Assembly: GCA_037176845.1 (NCBI GenBank)
Contig: JAYKXP010000041.1
Coordinates: forward strand, 248,001 to 312,000
Length of the DNA stretch: 64,000 nt
From: Paramarasmius palmivorus
Lineage: Eukaryota; Basidiomycota; Agaricomycetes; Agaricales; Marasmiaceae
Direction: 5' to 3'
In this document: one piece after another, positions 1 to 11,830 of the stretch
How positions within the stretch are numbered: the first letter of the stretch is position 1
Layout of the letters: the number at the start of each line of letters is the position of its first letter
The notes under the pieces: model-generated
The model's input: only the letters and a program-made list of their open reading frames with translations
Told to the model about the DNA's origin: nothing
The model's database searches: none
Program-made: the position numbers and the translations under genes

Positions 1-1
1 A

Positions 2-115
2 AAAGCGCCAGCTCGACGCGAGGATTCTGGTCAGCAAGGATCAGGATCTGAAGATGGTCTCAGCCAGGGCGGAGAAGGCAATGAATATACCGTTCCTCGT
101 AGTAGCGATCGTTAG
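2..115 (+). CDS. 3' end of an unknown protein (partial)
   Basis: An open frame enters from the left edge and closes at a TAG at 113-115. The visible 37 residues are hydrophilic, rich in Gly, Ser, Glu and Gln, which looks like a disordered C-terminal tail. It has no recognisable domain. Nothing else in the first 500 bases looks coding, so this is probably the last exon of a gene lying left of the window. It could also be a chance frame. Confidence 0.3.
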   Translation, partial: KAPARREDSGQQGSGSEDGLSQGGEGNEYTVPRSSDR

Positions 116-578
116 TCAGCTTTAAGCTTTAGGTTATATTTACGTTTCGATGGTTTGGTCTCCTTGGCCTATGATGTATGGACATGATTCGTCTGGAATG
201 GCACTGGATATTTATTTACTGTCATTGCGGTGATATCGTTGCTCGCTCCCACCGCCGCGACTGCCTAACCTACACTTTTCACGATATGGTAGCTCATACA
301 GATCCAGCGGGGCGTTACTTGGGGTTTGACATTCAACGTTCAACGTTTAATTGTCAGGGTGAGGCGCTCAAGTTGTCATCTGGGTGCATCGGGGAAGAAA
401 CTAGTGGGCAGCTACTGTTCGGTAGACGTCAAAAGTTGCCGATGTTGACTTGGGAATGCTTTTTACCACAAGTGGGATCCTGCTGCCTTTCCCCACGTAC
501 GACACCGATGCCCAGGAAAAGCATTTCATTCACTGGTAGTACTACAGAGTTTACAGTGACAAAATTAAGGTATCCTAT

Positions 579-3500
579 TTAGGTGTATGATGGTGGTGGT
601 TCGTGTAGATGTCCCGTGGGTCTACTCCCCTGACGGAGGTTCTCGAGTTCTCGACGAAGATTTTGCACGTCCGCTCGGAGTTCACATACCCCGTTCCTTC
701 TTCGCTCATCATGAGTGGCATTGATAGGGGAGATTAGAGGTTGTCGTATCGGTGGAGTGAAGGAACTGCGTTCCTTGCTATAGGAGTAAGGGCTGTGGGA
801 TGTTGTTGGGGTGCTGGCGGAGGAGACAGGACTTGAAATAAGCTTGGATGTATCGTCGGCGTACAGACCAGTGAATGGTGTGAAATAATGCCGTTCCTCT
901 CGTTGCTTTCTCTTCCATAGATACCAGCCAATCGCGAGGAGCACAGCTAGGGCAAAGACACCCCCGACAACACCTCCGGCTATTGCACCTGCTGAAGAGC
1001 CTGCAGGCGTGCCGGCTGAGACGCTGGATAATTTGCTCTCCAGGCTGGCGAGATTCGCGTCAATAGATATCTTCGAAGGATGCCTACGCAACGTACCCAA
1101 GAGCTAGTAGTGCAAACATTGCACCTTGCGCTGGGCTATGAGACACGATCAAACCCAGATAATTTAATGATACTGTATTTACAGACGGACCTTGCACTTC
1201 CGGAGATCATTGAGCCACTATTGGTATAATAGGTAGTTGGGAATACACCGGATTCCAATCGAGGAGAACGATCAGAGGCCTTGACATGAACCATCCTTAC
1301 AAGGTCATCTCGCATCGCAGTATCAGCTAAAGCTCCAGCCGTAAACATGGTCCAGTCTGAAATGATCTAAAAGTTAGCTACTTCCAAAAGACAATGAAAG
1401 TGGAACAGACGGGACATCGCAGTATGAGGTGTATCGGAATCAAATGGTAGGCCATATCTATCTCCTGGAAAAACTTCAGGTTGAAACCAGAAGATGAGAT
1501 ACTGAATACACACCCTGTGCACTGAGACGAGTGTAGAATCGTCCTTGAGCAGAGAGCATCTATATTACTAGAGTGAGAAAGTCATCAGAAAGGAGATGTT
1601 GTTCGTACCTCTTGAGTGGCAACGTTTTTACCCAGAAGCTTGTCTGCATACAAGTTATAGACCATGCTCCACCTCGAACTCTGGCCGTAGGAAGACGAGA
1701 AATGATCTGAGGACCATGCTAAATCCCTCCATTTTTGAGCATAGGACGTCGCTGTATTCTTTCTACGATTTCAGCTTGAAATCTCTTTTGAGACTGGCAA
1801 GAAAGCACACCAGGTAAATTTTCGCATCGTCGTCCTTCCCTAAGGCGTAACAAATGTCCGCCATAGCATGTATTCCAAGGATCCCTTTGACAGCCAAGTT
1901 CGTGGAGTTGACCGAGGCTTGCTCACTATCGCTGAAGCTGCCTGGATTATTAGTTCGCGTGAAAGCTTCATGACATACAAACTCACGAAAGGTGAGGTGT
2001 AAGGGACCTCTGAATGAGCGTCTCGGCCCACTGTTTGAGGACATCGTACTATGGTTGAACATGAGCCATACAATGTTAACGAAAAGGAAGACCACTCACA
2101 TATGTGGACAAGAGGTACGTGTCTCCCGTAAACTTCGCCTGACACCATGTCATGATTAGCATGCTTCCTGAATCTGTGGTGGCCACGATGAGTGACATAA
2201 AGCGAACTGAAAAAAGTGCACCATGCCTTCGATCTGCCTCAAGGCATTGACTTGGATGTTGTCCACCTCAGGGTACGCATTCCCTAAAACACTAGTGAGC
2301 CACAATCAAAGCCGTGTGTATAGCTGAAAGGTTACCTAAGTCCGAGACTGCATAATTGCCACGGTTTGAAGCTTTGGAGTACTGTAATAGCGGCTCTAGG
2401 AGATATTGTCCCCACGTCGCATTGATGTAGAGAAAAGCAGGGAAAGACGCGTAAATGGTTTCGACAGGGCTAATTCGTCTAGTAAAGCGCGCTCTCAGTG
2501 TGATATTGAGCTCAGATGTTGAACGACCCACTGAGATTTTCCGATGTCCTTCATGAACATCCCGATGGTTTTGTCTACATAGCTCGTTTCCACTCCTCCG
2601 GACACCTGTCGAGATGCCAGTGACACCAGATCTGCATATTGAGGCGAAATTTCCTGAGCTGCAGATAAGATCGTATTATCGAGGTCTGTTGACCTCTGCT
2701 TAGCACGTGGAAAGTCGGATAAAAATACAGAGAGCTAATAGAATGAGAAAACTGAAAATGTTGAAAGATGTGCGAACACGTACTGTTGCTTCGACCGAAT
2801 TGTACCTGGATAAGAAGTAGGGCCTCCAATTCGCGCTCCCATGAAATGTGTTCCAGTGTATATTGGGATCCCGGATGAGTCCCAGAGCCCAAAACGTGGT
2901 ATGAGAAATAGAGGTCGATGTAACGTTCCCCAGGTCATATGAGAGCGCGAAGACGGGGAAATTACTGAGATTGTGGGCTTTAATCATTAATCAAAATCCA
3001 TACGATGGAAACACCTTGTTGCTCACTCTCCGATAGCTCGAAAATTAGCGTCCTTGGTATTCAAGAGCGTCCCATTCGTAAGGAACTGGTTTCGAACGGC
3101 AGGCGCGGCGCCCCCAGTTTGCCAAGTCACATTGGCACTCTGGAGCCGCGTTAGATTGATATCTAAACCATTGTAGGAATAGACTCACCGATGTCGTTGC
3201 AAAGTATAATGTAGCGTCTTCCGCGACGTTTACAGGACCGGTCTCGCGCGATGCCTGACCTGGTTGCTGTGTTGCAGCATGAAAAATGATTTGACTGTCT
3301 TCACTAGTCTCCCATTCAATGAGCCTCCTAGTATCCGAGGATAACCATTCTATGAAAAGTCGTAAGGAAGATGTCATGTATTAGTGTGGTATTGAAGCGC
3401 ACCTCCAGTAACATCACAATATACCTGAACCGAGTGAGATGAACCATCGAGAGACCGAGCGTCTACGTAGATGTAGCTGAATGGAAATGATTGGAGTGTA

Positions 3501-3975
3501 AGATCGTTTGGCTGCGTACAGAGTGAGATAATGAACGACGGAACGATACTCGTGGCTTACCTCGATAGGACTTAGATATGTCACATTTAGTTGTACATTT
3601 CCGGCTTCCAGCACAAAGATCGTTCGTGTTGGAGTTACTTGAATGTCTTTCACGTCTGCTGGCTTCGAGATGGAGGTCCTCACAGCACCCATCCATGTGT
3701 ATGGTTTACCATCGATTCGCGCAAGTCCCGCGAGCCCTAGTGTCTGAGAAAATGTAAGAGCGATATACAATCAAACATACAACAAGGATTCTTACGTGGT
3801 TCATGGACCAAAATTTAGGCCAAGCATTCGGTACTGTGTCATCGTCTCTTGTCCTTAACCAGCTGCTGAAGTAAGGCGAACGAACAGCGAGCGGGACCAC
3901 AGGTGGTCGAAACGCAACGGCTCCGATAACGAGAGCGAGATGAACGATGATGGTGAGCATGAAGACGGAAGTCAT
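579..3975 (-). CDS. gtaA: GtaA-type glutaminase with C-terminal membrane anchor
   Basis: A many-exon gene read on the minus strand. It starts with a signal peptide (about residues 1-22, MTSVFMLTIIVHLALVIGAV), followed by the family's N-terminal block PPVVPLAVRSPYFSSWLR and ARIDGKPYTWMG. Further typical blocks follow in order: QYADLVSLASRQV near 2640, VETIYASFPAFLYINATWG near 2440, SGSMLIMTW near 2160, NSTNLAVKGILGIHAMADI near 1880 and SDWTMFTAGALADTAMRD near 1330. These match fungal glutaminase A (DUF4965/DUF1793 proteins), secreted enzymes that turn glutamine into glutamate. After the enzyme domain a Ser/Gly-rich linker leads to one membrane helix (AIAGGVVGGVFALAVLLAIG) and a basic KRKQREE stop-transfer stretch. 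This predicts a plasma-membrane-anchored exoenzyme with a roughly 100-residue cytoplasmic tail. TATA-like TTTATA lies near 4049. Family and ends are firm; individual splice sites were not all fixed. Confidence 0.85.
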
Positions 3976-6229
3976 GTTTAGAGCGGCCAGAAGAGAGCTG
4001 TTATAATATGATAACTATCACTGTTGAGCCTGTCATCGGCACACCCGTTTATAGATGTGGTGAAACATTTGACTTTCATCTAGGGACCTACATCATTAAG
4101 CGGCAGAGGTTCTTGGCGACGCGCCCCGACGACGTCACGGCGGTGATCCGTACTAGTACTTGTCTTGGACAGTGCAGCTGTTTGTGAAAGGCAGGCAGCC
4201 TAGAAGCGTCAGGAGGCAGGAGTTTTACCGTGCCTGATGCTCTCGTCGGCCCATCATGCATTGCAGTGGCGTATCAAGTGAGCGTGATATCGCGGTATGG
4301 AAGGAACCCATGGGAGACCAAGAAGAAACAGCGGGCTTTTGTTCCCATCTGAGTACTACCTCTCTCCCTAGGCATACGACCCTGGACTCGTGCTGCTCTG
4401 AATGACGACGTCTTGAGGTCATACTGAAATGGCTACAATGCATAGACTGCATCCTGTCCCATATCCCGATGATGGTGGTATATCTGCACTGCGATATTCC
4501 CAGGAAATCTGTTGTGCGTGAAAGAACCCGTGCTAAACGTCCCTAGGCGGAGTAAAGAGCAATAAAATCTTCACAAGACCGAATATGTCCGAGCCTTGGA
4601 CTGTGGGCGCCGTGCGATAACACTTGAGTTTTCGCTGTGATGCTTATGTGAAGGACTTACAACTAGCGGTCCCATCGGTATAAGCCCAGTCTAGCGGCGA
4701 TTCTCTGTCTCCAGATGAACGAGACCGGTAGGTGTCAGACCGAATTCAAGATCTTCTCCTCGCTTCACAAGATGATCTGCCCTGGGTGACCTATATACCG
4801 GTGCAGCTTGGTGCGAAAGGTATTAGCACGATAAGATACAATTACACCATAAGCGTAAAACATACCATAAAACTCTACAATGGCCAATAGCATGGAGGTG
4901 AGGGAGAATGAAGTATAGCTGACTTTTCCGCAAAGCATGGCCAGACGCGGATCACATCCAAGGCGAAGCATCTAACGGGTCAGAGACTTAATCTCGTCAC
5001 CCGTCATCTCCGGCGGAACAGCAAACTCCTCTGGATGCCATCCATATCCTCTTGGGGCACGAAGATGGCCATGCAATCTCCGTCGTGAAATTCAGTTCTA
5101 GGGTAATATGCTAGTGCCATCTTCCACGCTAATTGGGCGCTGATCCACAGTGCTTCAATTTGGTGCCCGCAAGGTGTCCGTGGAGAGTGGATGGTCAGAG
5201 CTCGCTATTCATGTTCAATTTACTGCGCCAGTTGAAGCGATGGACACGGAAACATGTATTTTCAACACGACTATGGATGAGGAAAGGTTTTGAACCGAGT
5301 GAAGGTCACCTTGAGCGCGCGGAAGAGTGAGCTGTGGAAGCGTATTTTTCCGCGAAAAGAACAAACGCACTATTGCCCGAAGTCTCCACAGAGATTACTA
5401 ATACATCTTACAATATATATTCGACATCTAATGGCACGTCTTCCCTATCTCGGCGCAGTCGTAAGGAGTGTAGAGGTTAGCGATGATGATGGTTAGAGCG
5501 AGAGGTGCTTTCTGGGCGCCTAGACGCATCTTCCCTGGTAGTGGTATGTATGACTAGTATGGATCATGCTCTCAGTCATTCAGATAGGCCATGGTACAAC
5601 GTTGGCGATTGCTACGTACAATCCAAGCGACTGAAACTTGAAGCTTGAAGGTCCCGGTGATCGGTTTCCCCTCTGAAGATCTGACCAATTGTTGGTCGCC
5701 GAGAAACGGGGAAGCTTTGCTTCACGAAGAGAACAATCAAGCGACAAGAGCTTTACAGCGAGGAAGAACCAAAAGGTGATAAATTACTATGTATTTCGAC
5801 AAGACTACAGGCAAGGGCAACTAGAGTTTGCTCCAGATAGCTTATTATACAAGATACAGCATAAGTATATGGTCTTGGTATGTTACAGGTAGCTGAGTAG
5901 CGAGGAGATTCCATATGCTCCCAAGAAAAGGGTACGAAGTTCTGGGTGATGATGGGGTGCAACGACTCGGTGTCGGTTGACAACTGCATGTGATAGACGG
6001 GAGCGGCCGCAAAATGTCAAGAACGAGAGTGTGGATGTGGGTGTTGTTGGTACATGAATTCCAATGATATGAAAATGATGCAAAATGATTGGTGGTGGTT
6101 TGTAGATGGGTGTGCGGGCGTGCGAGGGTTGGATGGTGCGGTGGATTCGTTGTGATCATACGGATAAACGGATACACGGCCGTAGATATCCGGGGTGGGA
6201 TAGGATGAGGTCAAGCATCTTGCTCGTCC
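3976..6229. other. Long intergenic stretch, no recognisable gene
   Basis: About 2.25 kb between the glutaminase start and a small minus-strand gene. Open frames are short on both strands. One stretch on the minus strand (about 4976-5085) could be a last exon because it reads plausibly up to a stop (…GYGWHPEEFAVPPEMTGDEI…), but no upstream exon joins it convincingly. No tRNA, repeat or transposon core was seen. It may hold decayed coding sequence or a long non-coding transcript. Confidence 0.4.
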
Positions 6230-6540
6230 TCAATAAGGTCCAAGAATGCGGTACGAAGGCCACATTGATGAATTATCATAGTTGAAGGTGCTTCCCAAAT
6301 GCACTGAGTGACCATTTTTAGTTGCAACTGAGATGGAAGCAGTTATAAAACGTACCTCTCCGTAAAGGCCTTCCCTAGTGCCGTGAACTTGACCACGGCA
6401 TACGTCGCACTGACCAATGATACTGCTCCAGCTAATGCAATAGCACGCATCTTGTGCCCGTCGATTTTGTTATCCCAGATATCGTCCGAGGTGAATGAGC
6501 TAGGGTCTTCGAAGATACGAATTTGGGCGCGCATGGTCAT
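6230..6540 (-). CDS. Small hypothetical membrane protein
   Basis: Exon 1 begins at 6540 and encodes an acidic N-terminus followed by a hydrophobic, Ala-rich helix (MRAIALAGAVSLVSATYAVV, about residues 31-50) and a basic flank ending FTER. A GT donor then follows (GTACGT, near 6354). The second exon is uncertain: one acceptor gives a short tail ending at a TGA at 6230-6232, another ends sooner near 6280. Total length would be about 80 residues with a single membrane span. I do not recognise the family. Evidence is the hydrophobic segment and the good donor site only, so the 3' end should be treated as provisional. Confidence 0.35.
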
Positions 6541-6842
6541 TAGGTAGGTTAATGGAAAACCGGTGAGCGGGGAAAGTGCTGGACAAGGGGAAGGATGGGG
6601 GAATTGATGGATACGCAGGGTTTTGGGTACTTAAATATCAGATGGCGGATGGTGATGGCGACAAAGATCCGAAACAAGTCACGAGTTCGGGGGTTCTCCC
6701 CTTGTTACACGTCAGTTTCAGTTTCATCGGCTTTTTAAATCCTTGTTGTTTGGTGCGACAGGCGTAGCGCCCGCAAAGCGGTGTGCGGCCCCGGGCTATC
6801 CTATCCAGGGCAGATAAAATCGGAGGTTAACGTTGCTTAGCC

Positions 6843-7418
6843 TCAGTGCTGTTTTTCTCCGACAAAATAGGCAACGAATGCGGCCGTCATGTAAGCCGTC
6901 AGTGGATTGGAATGTTCGTATAAAATATAGGTGCGCTGAGCATCCTGTCTTGCCAGAAAAGTAGGGTAGTACAGAAACAGACTAACCTCAGAAAGGCAAT
7001 CTGCATGAAGAGAAAGTGTATCAATGACAGAAAGACACACCACGAGACTTTCCTTCTCTTCTTCGCTAAAGTGCGATGTACAGCCCTACAAACGTAAATC
7101 AGCGACTATGTCCGGGTGTAGTGGATGATTGATATCATGAACATGAAGGAACCAGGAAGATGGACAGTGACGTGAAAGGTTAGCCTGATGCTCACCGCTT
7201 TGAACGCGAAGAAGTAGCATGGAACCACATCACGGGTGATAGTGGCAATGTGAACAGGCGAACGTCATACAAGGCGTTTGTTCGACCCAGGAACGAGAGT
7301 TCGGTTGAGTCATTGAAGAGATCCGACGGTGTACTAGTTCGCTAAAAGAGCTGTAAGTTGAATCTGTCATGAAGCGAGGAACTGCAACGCACAGCTTTAC
7401 TAATATATTTTTTTCCAT
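6843..7418 (-). CDS. Hypothetical protein, four short exons
   Basis: A gene of about 110 residues can be built from four exons. A short first exon (MEKNIL) is followed by a 60-bp intron with a CTTAC branch site and TTTTAG acceptor. A second exon contains FNDSTELSFLGRTNALYDV and ends at CG|GTGAGC near 7197. A third reads EEEKESLVVCLSVIDTLSLH, and a last exon reads SNPLTAYMTAAFVAYFVGEK before a TGA at 6843. Reading frame is preserved across all three joins, which supports reality. The C-terminus contains a moderately hydrophobic segment. No family is recognised. The first exon is weak and the true start could lie further upstream. Confidence 0.4.
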
Positions 7419-7966
7419 GCAGGAACTTCCGACGATTTTGCCGACTGGGACAACGAAACACTTTCTTTTTCACTCTTGGATAACGTTCGGGCGGGAATGT
7501 ATTGGCCGCTATGCGTTGAAGGGAATAGTGGTTCAAGAGACGATTGGGAAGTGGAAGCGCCCGACGTGTTCAGCAGGCGGTTAAGCAATATGCAGCTCCA
7601 TATGAATCATTGCCGAGATGACTCTGAGCGGCTCTCAAATGACTCGTGGAATCTAGTGCTGTATGTGGATAAACGAATGAGAATACTCGTCCTAGAATTA
7701 GATTCATTGCAGTCACAAAATCGATGTGATTATGTAGATTTGATTTTAGACAAAGTTCATTAGTCTTTATAGACATCCTCCATGCTGAGGACCCCTTGCT
7801 TGAGGTCCAGTGGTCAAGTAAGAAATTCGGCGATACATTGTCCAAGTCGGGGTATACAATGGTACATAGCGGATCAGACTGAGGTTGAATCAGGATCTTC
7901 TGGGTCTCTTGTACTATACAAACATCAAGTAATGTCAGTATATGATAACTATCAGAACAAGTTCTC

Positions 7967-8489
7967 TCACCCCTTCTTCAGAACATCAACATAAATCGTT
8001 CCCAGCGCTCCACTATCCAAGTTCGCACCCTTGTGTTCAACGAGCCACTTCGAATTGGATCCGCTCACTTCCCAGATGTTACGCTTCTTACCCCAGGGAC
8101 AGTCCCACTTGAAGTGACGAATGACCCTGTCACCATCATCGGCATCGCAAAGATTGAACTGCCCTGTCGTACCCGAAGAGGCATTTGATCTCCCACAGGC
8201 GTTAAGTTGGAGTGTCCCATCTGGTCCGATGATTTGACCTTCATACTGGCTCGGATAAACCTCCTTATTCTTGTTATCTAAGGAAGTAATGAGCCATTGA
8301 TGATCGAATAGACGACAGACAAGCATGTAGAACCAACTTACTGTCAGCGTAGAGCTTTCCCCAGGAAATGCTCAGGTTCTTGAGCTTGACGCGGCCAAAG
8401 CCAACGTTGTCAATGATGATGACGACCCATTGTGCATAGGCACGAGGGTCGTCTACAGCATCGACTACTTCTGACTCGGTGGAAGCCAT
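7967..8489 (-). CDS. Aegerolysin family protein (copy 1, orphan)
   Basis: Two exons (8489-8342 and 8277-7967) joined across a 64-bp phase-1 intron give about 152 residues with an acidic N-terminal extension before the core AYAQWVVIIIDNVG. Family landmarks present are LSISWGKLYAD, the NACGRS block, an aromatic/acidic run FKWDCPWG, VSGSNSKW and the C-terminal GALGTIYVDV. Aegerolysins are small beta-sandwich proteins that bind membrane sphingolipids and act as the targeting subunit for MACPF pore formers. There is no signal peptide, as is usual for the family. No MACPF gene lies nearby, unlike the three copies past 53.9 kb. A TATA-like element lies about 60 bp upstream of the start, near 8550. 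Identification is firm; lipid target and toxicity cannot be read from sequence. Confidence 0.92.
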
Positions 8490-9443
8490 GTATTTACGGT
8501 AGTTGTAGGAGTGGTGATGTCGGTGAAATGCCTTCTGACGACCCCATCCTTATATTCGCCTTTGGACATCGCAAAAGCGGCCTAACCCCTGAGATGACCC
8601 CGCTTTTGCTTCGGACGCTAGAACAAGAGATAATTCATACCACCCTCGATGGTAAAGCGAACAGGGAAGGGTTCGAAAGCATGAAAGGAGCCTGGATCAT
8701 CCTTCTAAGTAGCGATTGATGATATTGAGCTGATCGTGTTCTATGGCCATAGAACGCTGCAGCTGAGCAGTCGATTTTCGCGTCCATACAAGCCAGTCAC
8801 CAGATGTCCACTAGCAATGAAGTGCGTCCTGATAGCTTGCCCATTGGAATTGGGAAATCTTTCGTCGTTCTCGTCATAGTCCACTTCTGGTTCACTTCGA
8901 TACCCTTAAGATCCGTGTTGTTGTAAGCTTCTAGCCAACGAAGAACTGGAAGCCACGTACCGTATCCAGCCCAAGTATTCGGTCCATTGCGAATAGCTCT
9001 TTGAGGATCGCTCCTTTGAAATATCCATCGACTCTTGAAAATTTGAAAGTTGATATGATGGTATGGGAGAGAGAAGGGTAATGATGATCCCGAAAATGGC
9101 AATACCGCTGTATGTTGTGTACCGCGACGACCAAACGCTGCTTTGTCTTCATGGAACGAGTTACGTTCGACATAATGGTCGAATCGAGGTCGAATAGACG
9201 AGAAAAGACGGGCATTAACAAAGGGTTGGCACTTCTGGTGTGTATATCCCTCATTGTCATCTCGCTTCTTAGCTTTGTCTTAGCTTCCACAAAGGATTCA
9301 AGCGACAGCAAGGGACTGCCAGAAAGTCATATAAAAGCTACTGCTTCAATTGTCCCGACAGTTCTTCGAGAGATTTCCCCCAAATTTTGGGGCTCTTTTT
9401 CGCTAATCAACGGCAAACGGATCACCCTCCTTCTTGAACTTCC
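8490..9443. other. Intergenic region between divergent genes
   Basis: About 950 bp between the start of aegerolysin copy 1 (minus) and the hypothetical gene starting at 9444 (plus). A 124-codon open frame (9112-9486) with one hydrophobic run lies here, but it overlaps the downstream start and has no homology signal that I recognise. Treated as promoter and untranslated sequence. Confidence 0.4.
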
Positions 9444-11680
9444 ATGGCCAAATCGCGTCGCAAAGGACCAAAACAACCTCGAGTAGTCTGCGCTGCAAAA
9501 AGGAAAGACGGAACGGCTTGTGATGCAACTGTATCGAATGCGAATGGTCAGGATCCTCTGGAGGCAAAGTGGTGTCGAAAACATCATGAGGTGTGTGTCG
9601 TTCAATTCGCTGCACCTTTCAAAGCTGACTCGGACCGCCTAGGAATTCATTGCCATAGATAAGGAATACCAATCCTTTGGAAAAGATCTTTTGGGAGACG
9701 GGTATGAATGGTATAACGTTCGGGAACGCTGGAAAGTCGAGGATATCGAAGCTTGCATGTCTGGGCAGGACTTGAGTTCTTGGTATGACAACATGCACGA
9801 CATCTACTATCATATGCACCCGTACGTCTCACAATTACTATGCATCCTCTGTATAATCATTCATTCGTCGCCGCAGGTGTTATGAAAGGTATCTTCATCT
9901 GGCTGCTTGCTATTTCCAGTAAGTCATTATTATCCTCGTCCCTGTTTTCCTTACTGAAGCATGATTGCTTGAACAGTGACGATCCTGTACGTCTCGCCTT
10001 CATCACCTTATTCGTTTGATCTTATCGAACACCCTTCACAGGCATTCGGCGAGAATACACTGAACAAGACATTGACGGAACGTTTCGCGGACCTCCAAAG
10101 GATAATGTCCCTGACCGCAGAGAGAGCGCGTTCTCGCGTTCTGGAAGAAGCAGATGCCTCTTGGCTCATTGACACATCTTGTTCTGGCGTCTGCAATCAT
10201 CCACAACGAGCAGATTTCCCATCACCGTACCCACCTCGAAACGACACTCAAGTTGCTGCGTTTTTCAAAGAAGCCGATATCACCAAAGGCCAAGAAGAAC
10301 GAGACCCGATCAACAGGACTCGGGAGCGCCGCGTTCAGGAGCTCTTAGCGGAAACCGTTCTCGAGATTGCAGCCCGTTGCTCTCCTCCACATTCAGACTA
10401 CTTCGATGAGCGTTTGGATGTCATCTACACGGCCGTCACTCGCGCTGTATGCCAGGATCCTGATCTTTTCAGTCGCTTCCAGTGGTTCGAGTGTATGTCT
10501 AATTGTCTGGTATGGGAAGGAACCCATGACGAGGAGACCAAAGAGAAGATGTTACGGATCGTGGAGCATGCGCTCAAGGACGCTCATTTGGTTCGTCGAG
10601 CGGTGGAGGATACACTTTTGGCGGAAGATCCAGACCAAGAAGCGGAGGAGGAACCTCAACGTTTCGTGTTCGCCGGTGTTGAGATGCGGAAAGCTCGTGA
10701 CAGTCGCGACCTGCCATTCAGCGCTTGGGGTCATATCCTCGCAATTTCTCAGTGTGTACCATGTGTTATGGAGACGGTGACCTCGGTAAGTGGCCTGTGT
10801 CCATCTAGGGTTATGTCCTGCTCATAAATTTCGTTTTCCTTTCTTGACGCAGGTATCCGAACTTCAAACTCTCTACCGATTCCTCGACATTTACAAGATA
10901 CCCACTGACTGGAGTATTGGCAACACCGAAACCGTTTCTCTGGCACTCAGTGGCGAAAGACAAATTGATCAGGCACTGTTCTGCTGTGGGTCTATCGTCA
11001 ACTTCGTCGAAGCCAAGAGACCTCGACAGATTATCGAAGAGGTCGTTGATGGGGAGGAGACAGTCTGGCAGGAAACGCAGAATGCCATTCTTTTGTGTGG
11101 GACAATCTCAACATCTGAACCACTGGCTGTCAGGTTCCTAGCCGTCTGCGCACGTTTTCCAGACTTTAAACTCCTACTACGTGGCAAACCTGCTCCTCCA
11201 GATGCCTGGTGGACACGAACTCGGCGGGCGAAACACAAACGTGATCTGGTACATCAGACCGAGTGGGAGATTGGAGAGGTAGTGCCGATGTCACTTTTGG
11301 ACAAGTCAAACCCGTTGAGAGACCGTCCGGGTTTGAGAGGCAAAAGCATGGATTTTGTCATCTGCGATATCACTAGCTGTGATTTAACCCAGGTCAAGTG
11401 TAAACTTGCAGAAATTTGGGTGACGCTACACGGGGTCAGTACGGTGGCGGGTATCCGGAGGAAGGTCATCGAGGAATACATGGAAGTGGGCGAGGCAGAA
11501 GAAGAGCTAGATGATGAGGAGACAAAGACTCCGGCACTCGTTCACTTTCTACATCGACCTACGATCTTTTTCGAGACGTTCATGTTGATGATGCAACTCT
11601 CCGACAGACCGTTCCTAGCTGAGACCACCGATAGCTCAGAGATGAGGTTCGTTAATGCCGCGTTCAGAAGGTTCCAATAG
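9444..11680 (+). CDS. Hypothetical protein with N-terminal Cys/His zinc knuckle
   Basis: A multi-exon gene of roughly 640 residues. Exon 1 encodes a basic start (MAKSRRKGPKQPR) and a putative zinc knuckle: Cys, then KDGTAC, then WCRKHH. This C-x(8)-C…C-x(3)-H spacing resembles small knuckles seen in other fungal proteins. In-frame introns lie after GAG at about 9591, near 9822, after TATTTCCA near 9919, near 9986 and at 10786-10852. The remainder is largely helical and soluble, with an acidic run near EAEEELDDEETK. No enzyme domain is recognised. Long continuous frames (10042-10786 and 10853-11680) and consistent splice phases make it a real gene; function is unknown. Confidence 0.7.
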
Positions 11681-11830
11681 CGCCTCTACACTGTACATGA
11701 TGACATATCTACATCTAACAATTTACATATACATACCATTAATACAGAGAATCGAAGCTTTTAGTCACAGTATCGACGGATAGATATTCCTACAAAGTAG
11801 TCATTTCGAACAGCTACGCCGTGGAACGAT

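Noticed and set aside
178..582. 134-codon plus-strand frame
   Set aside because: No domain, no start context and no splice partners; lies in the 3' flank of the glutaminase.
5845..6214. Pro/His/Thr-rich minus-strand frames near the small membrane protein
   Set aside because: Composition follows a CA-rich stretch; several overlapping frames look alike, so coding is unlikely.
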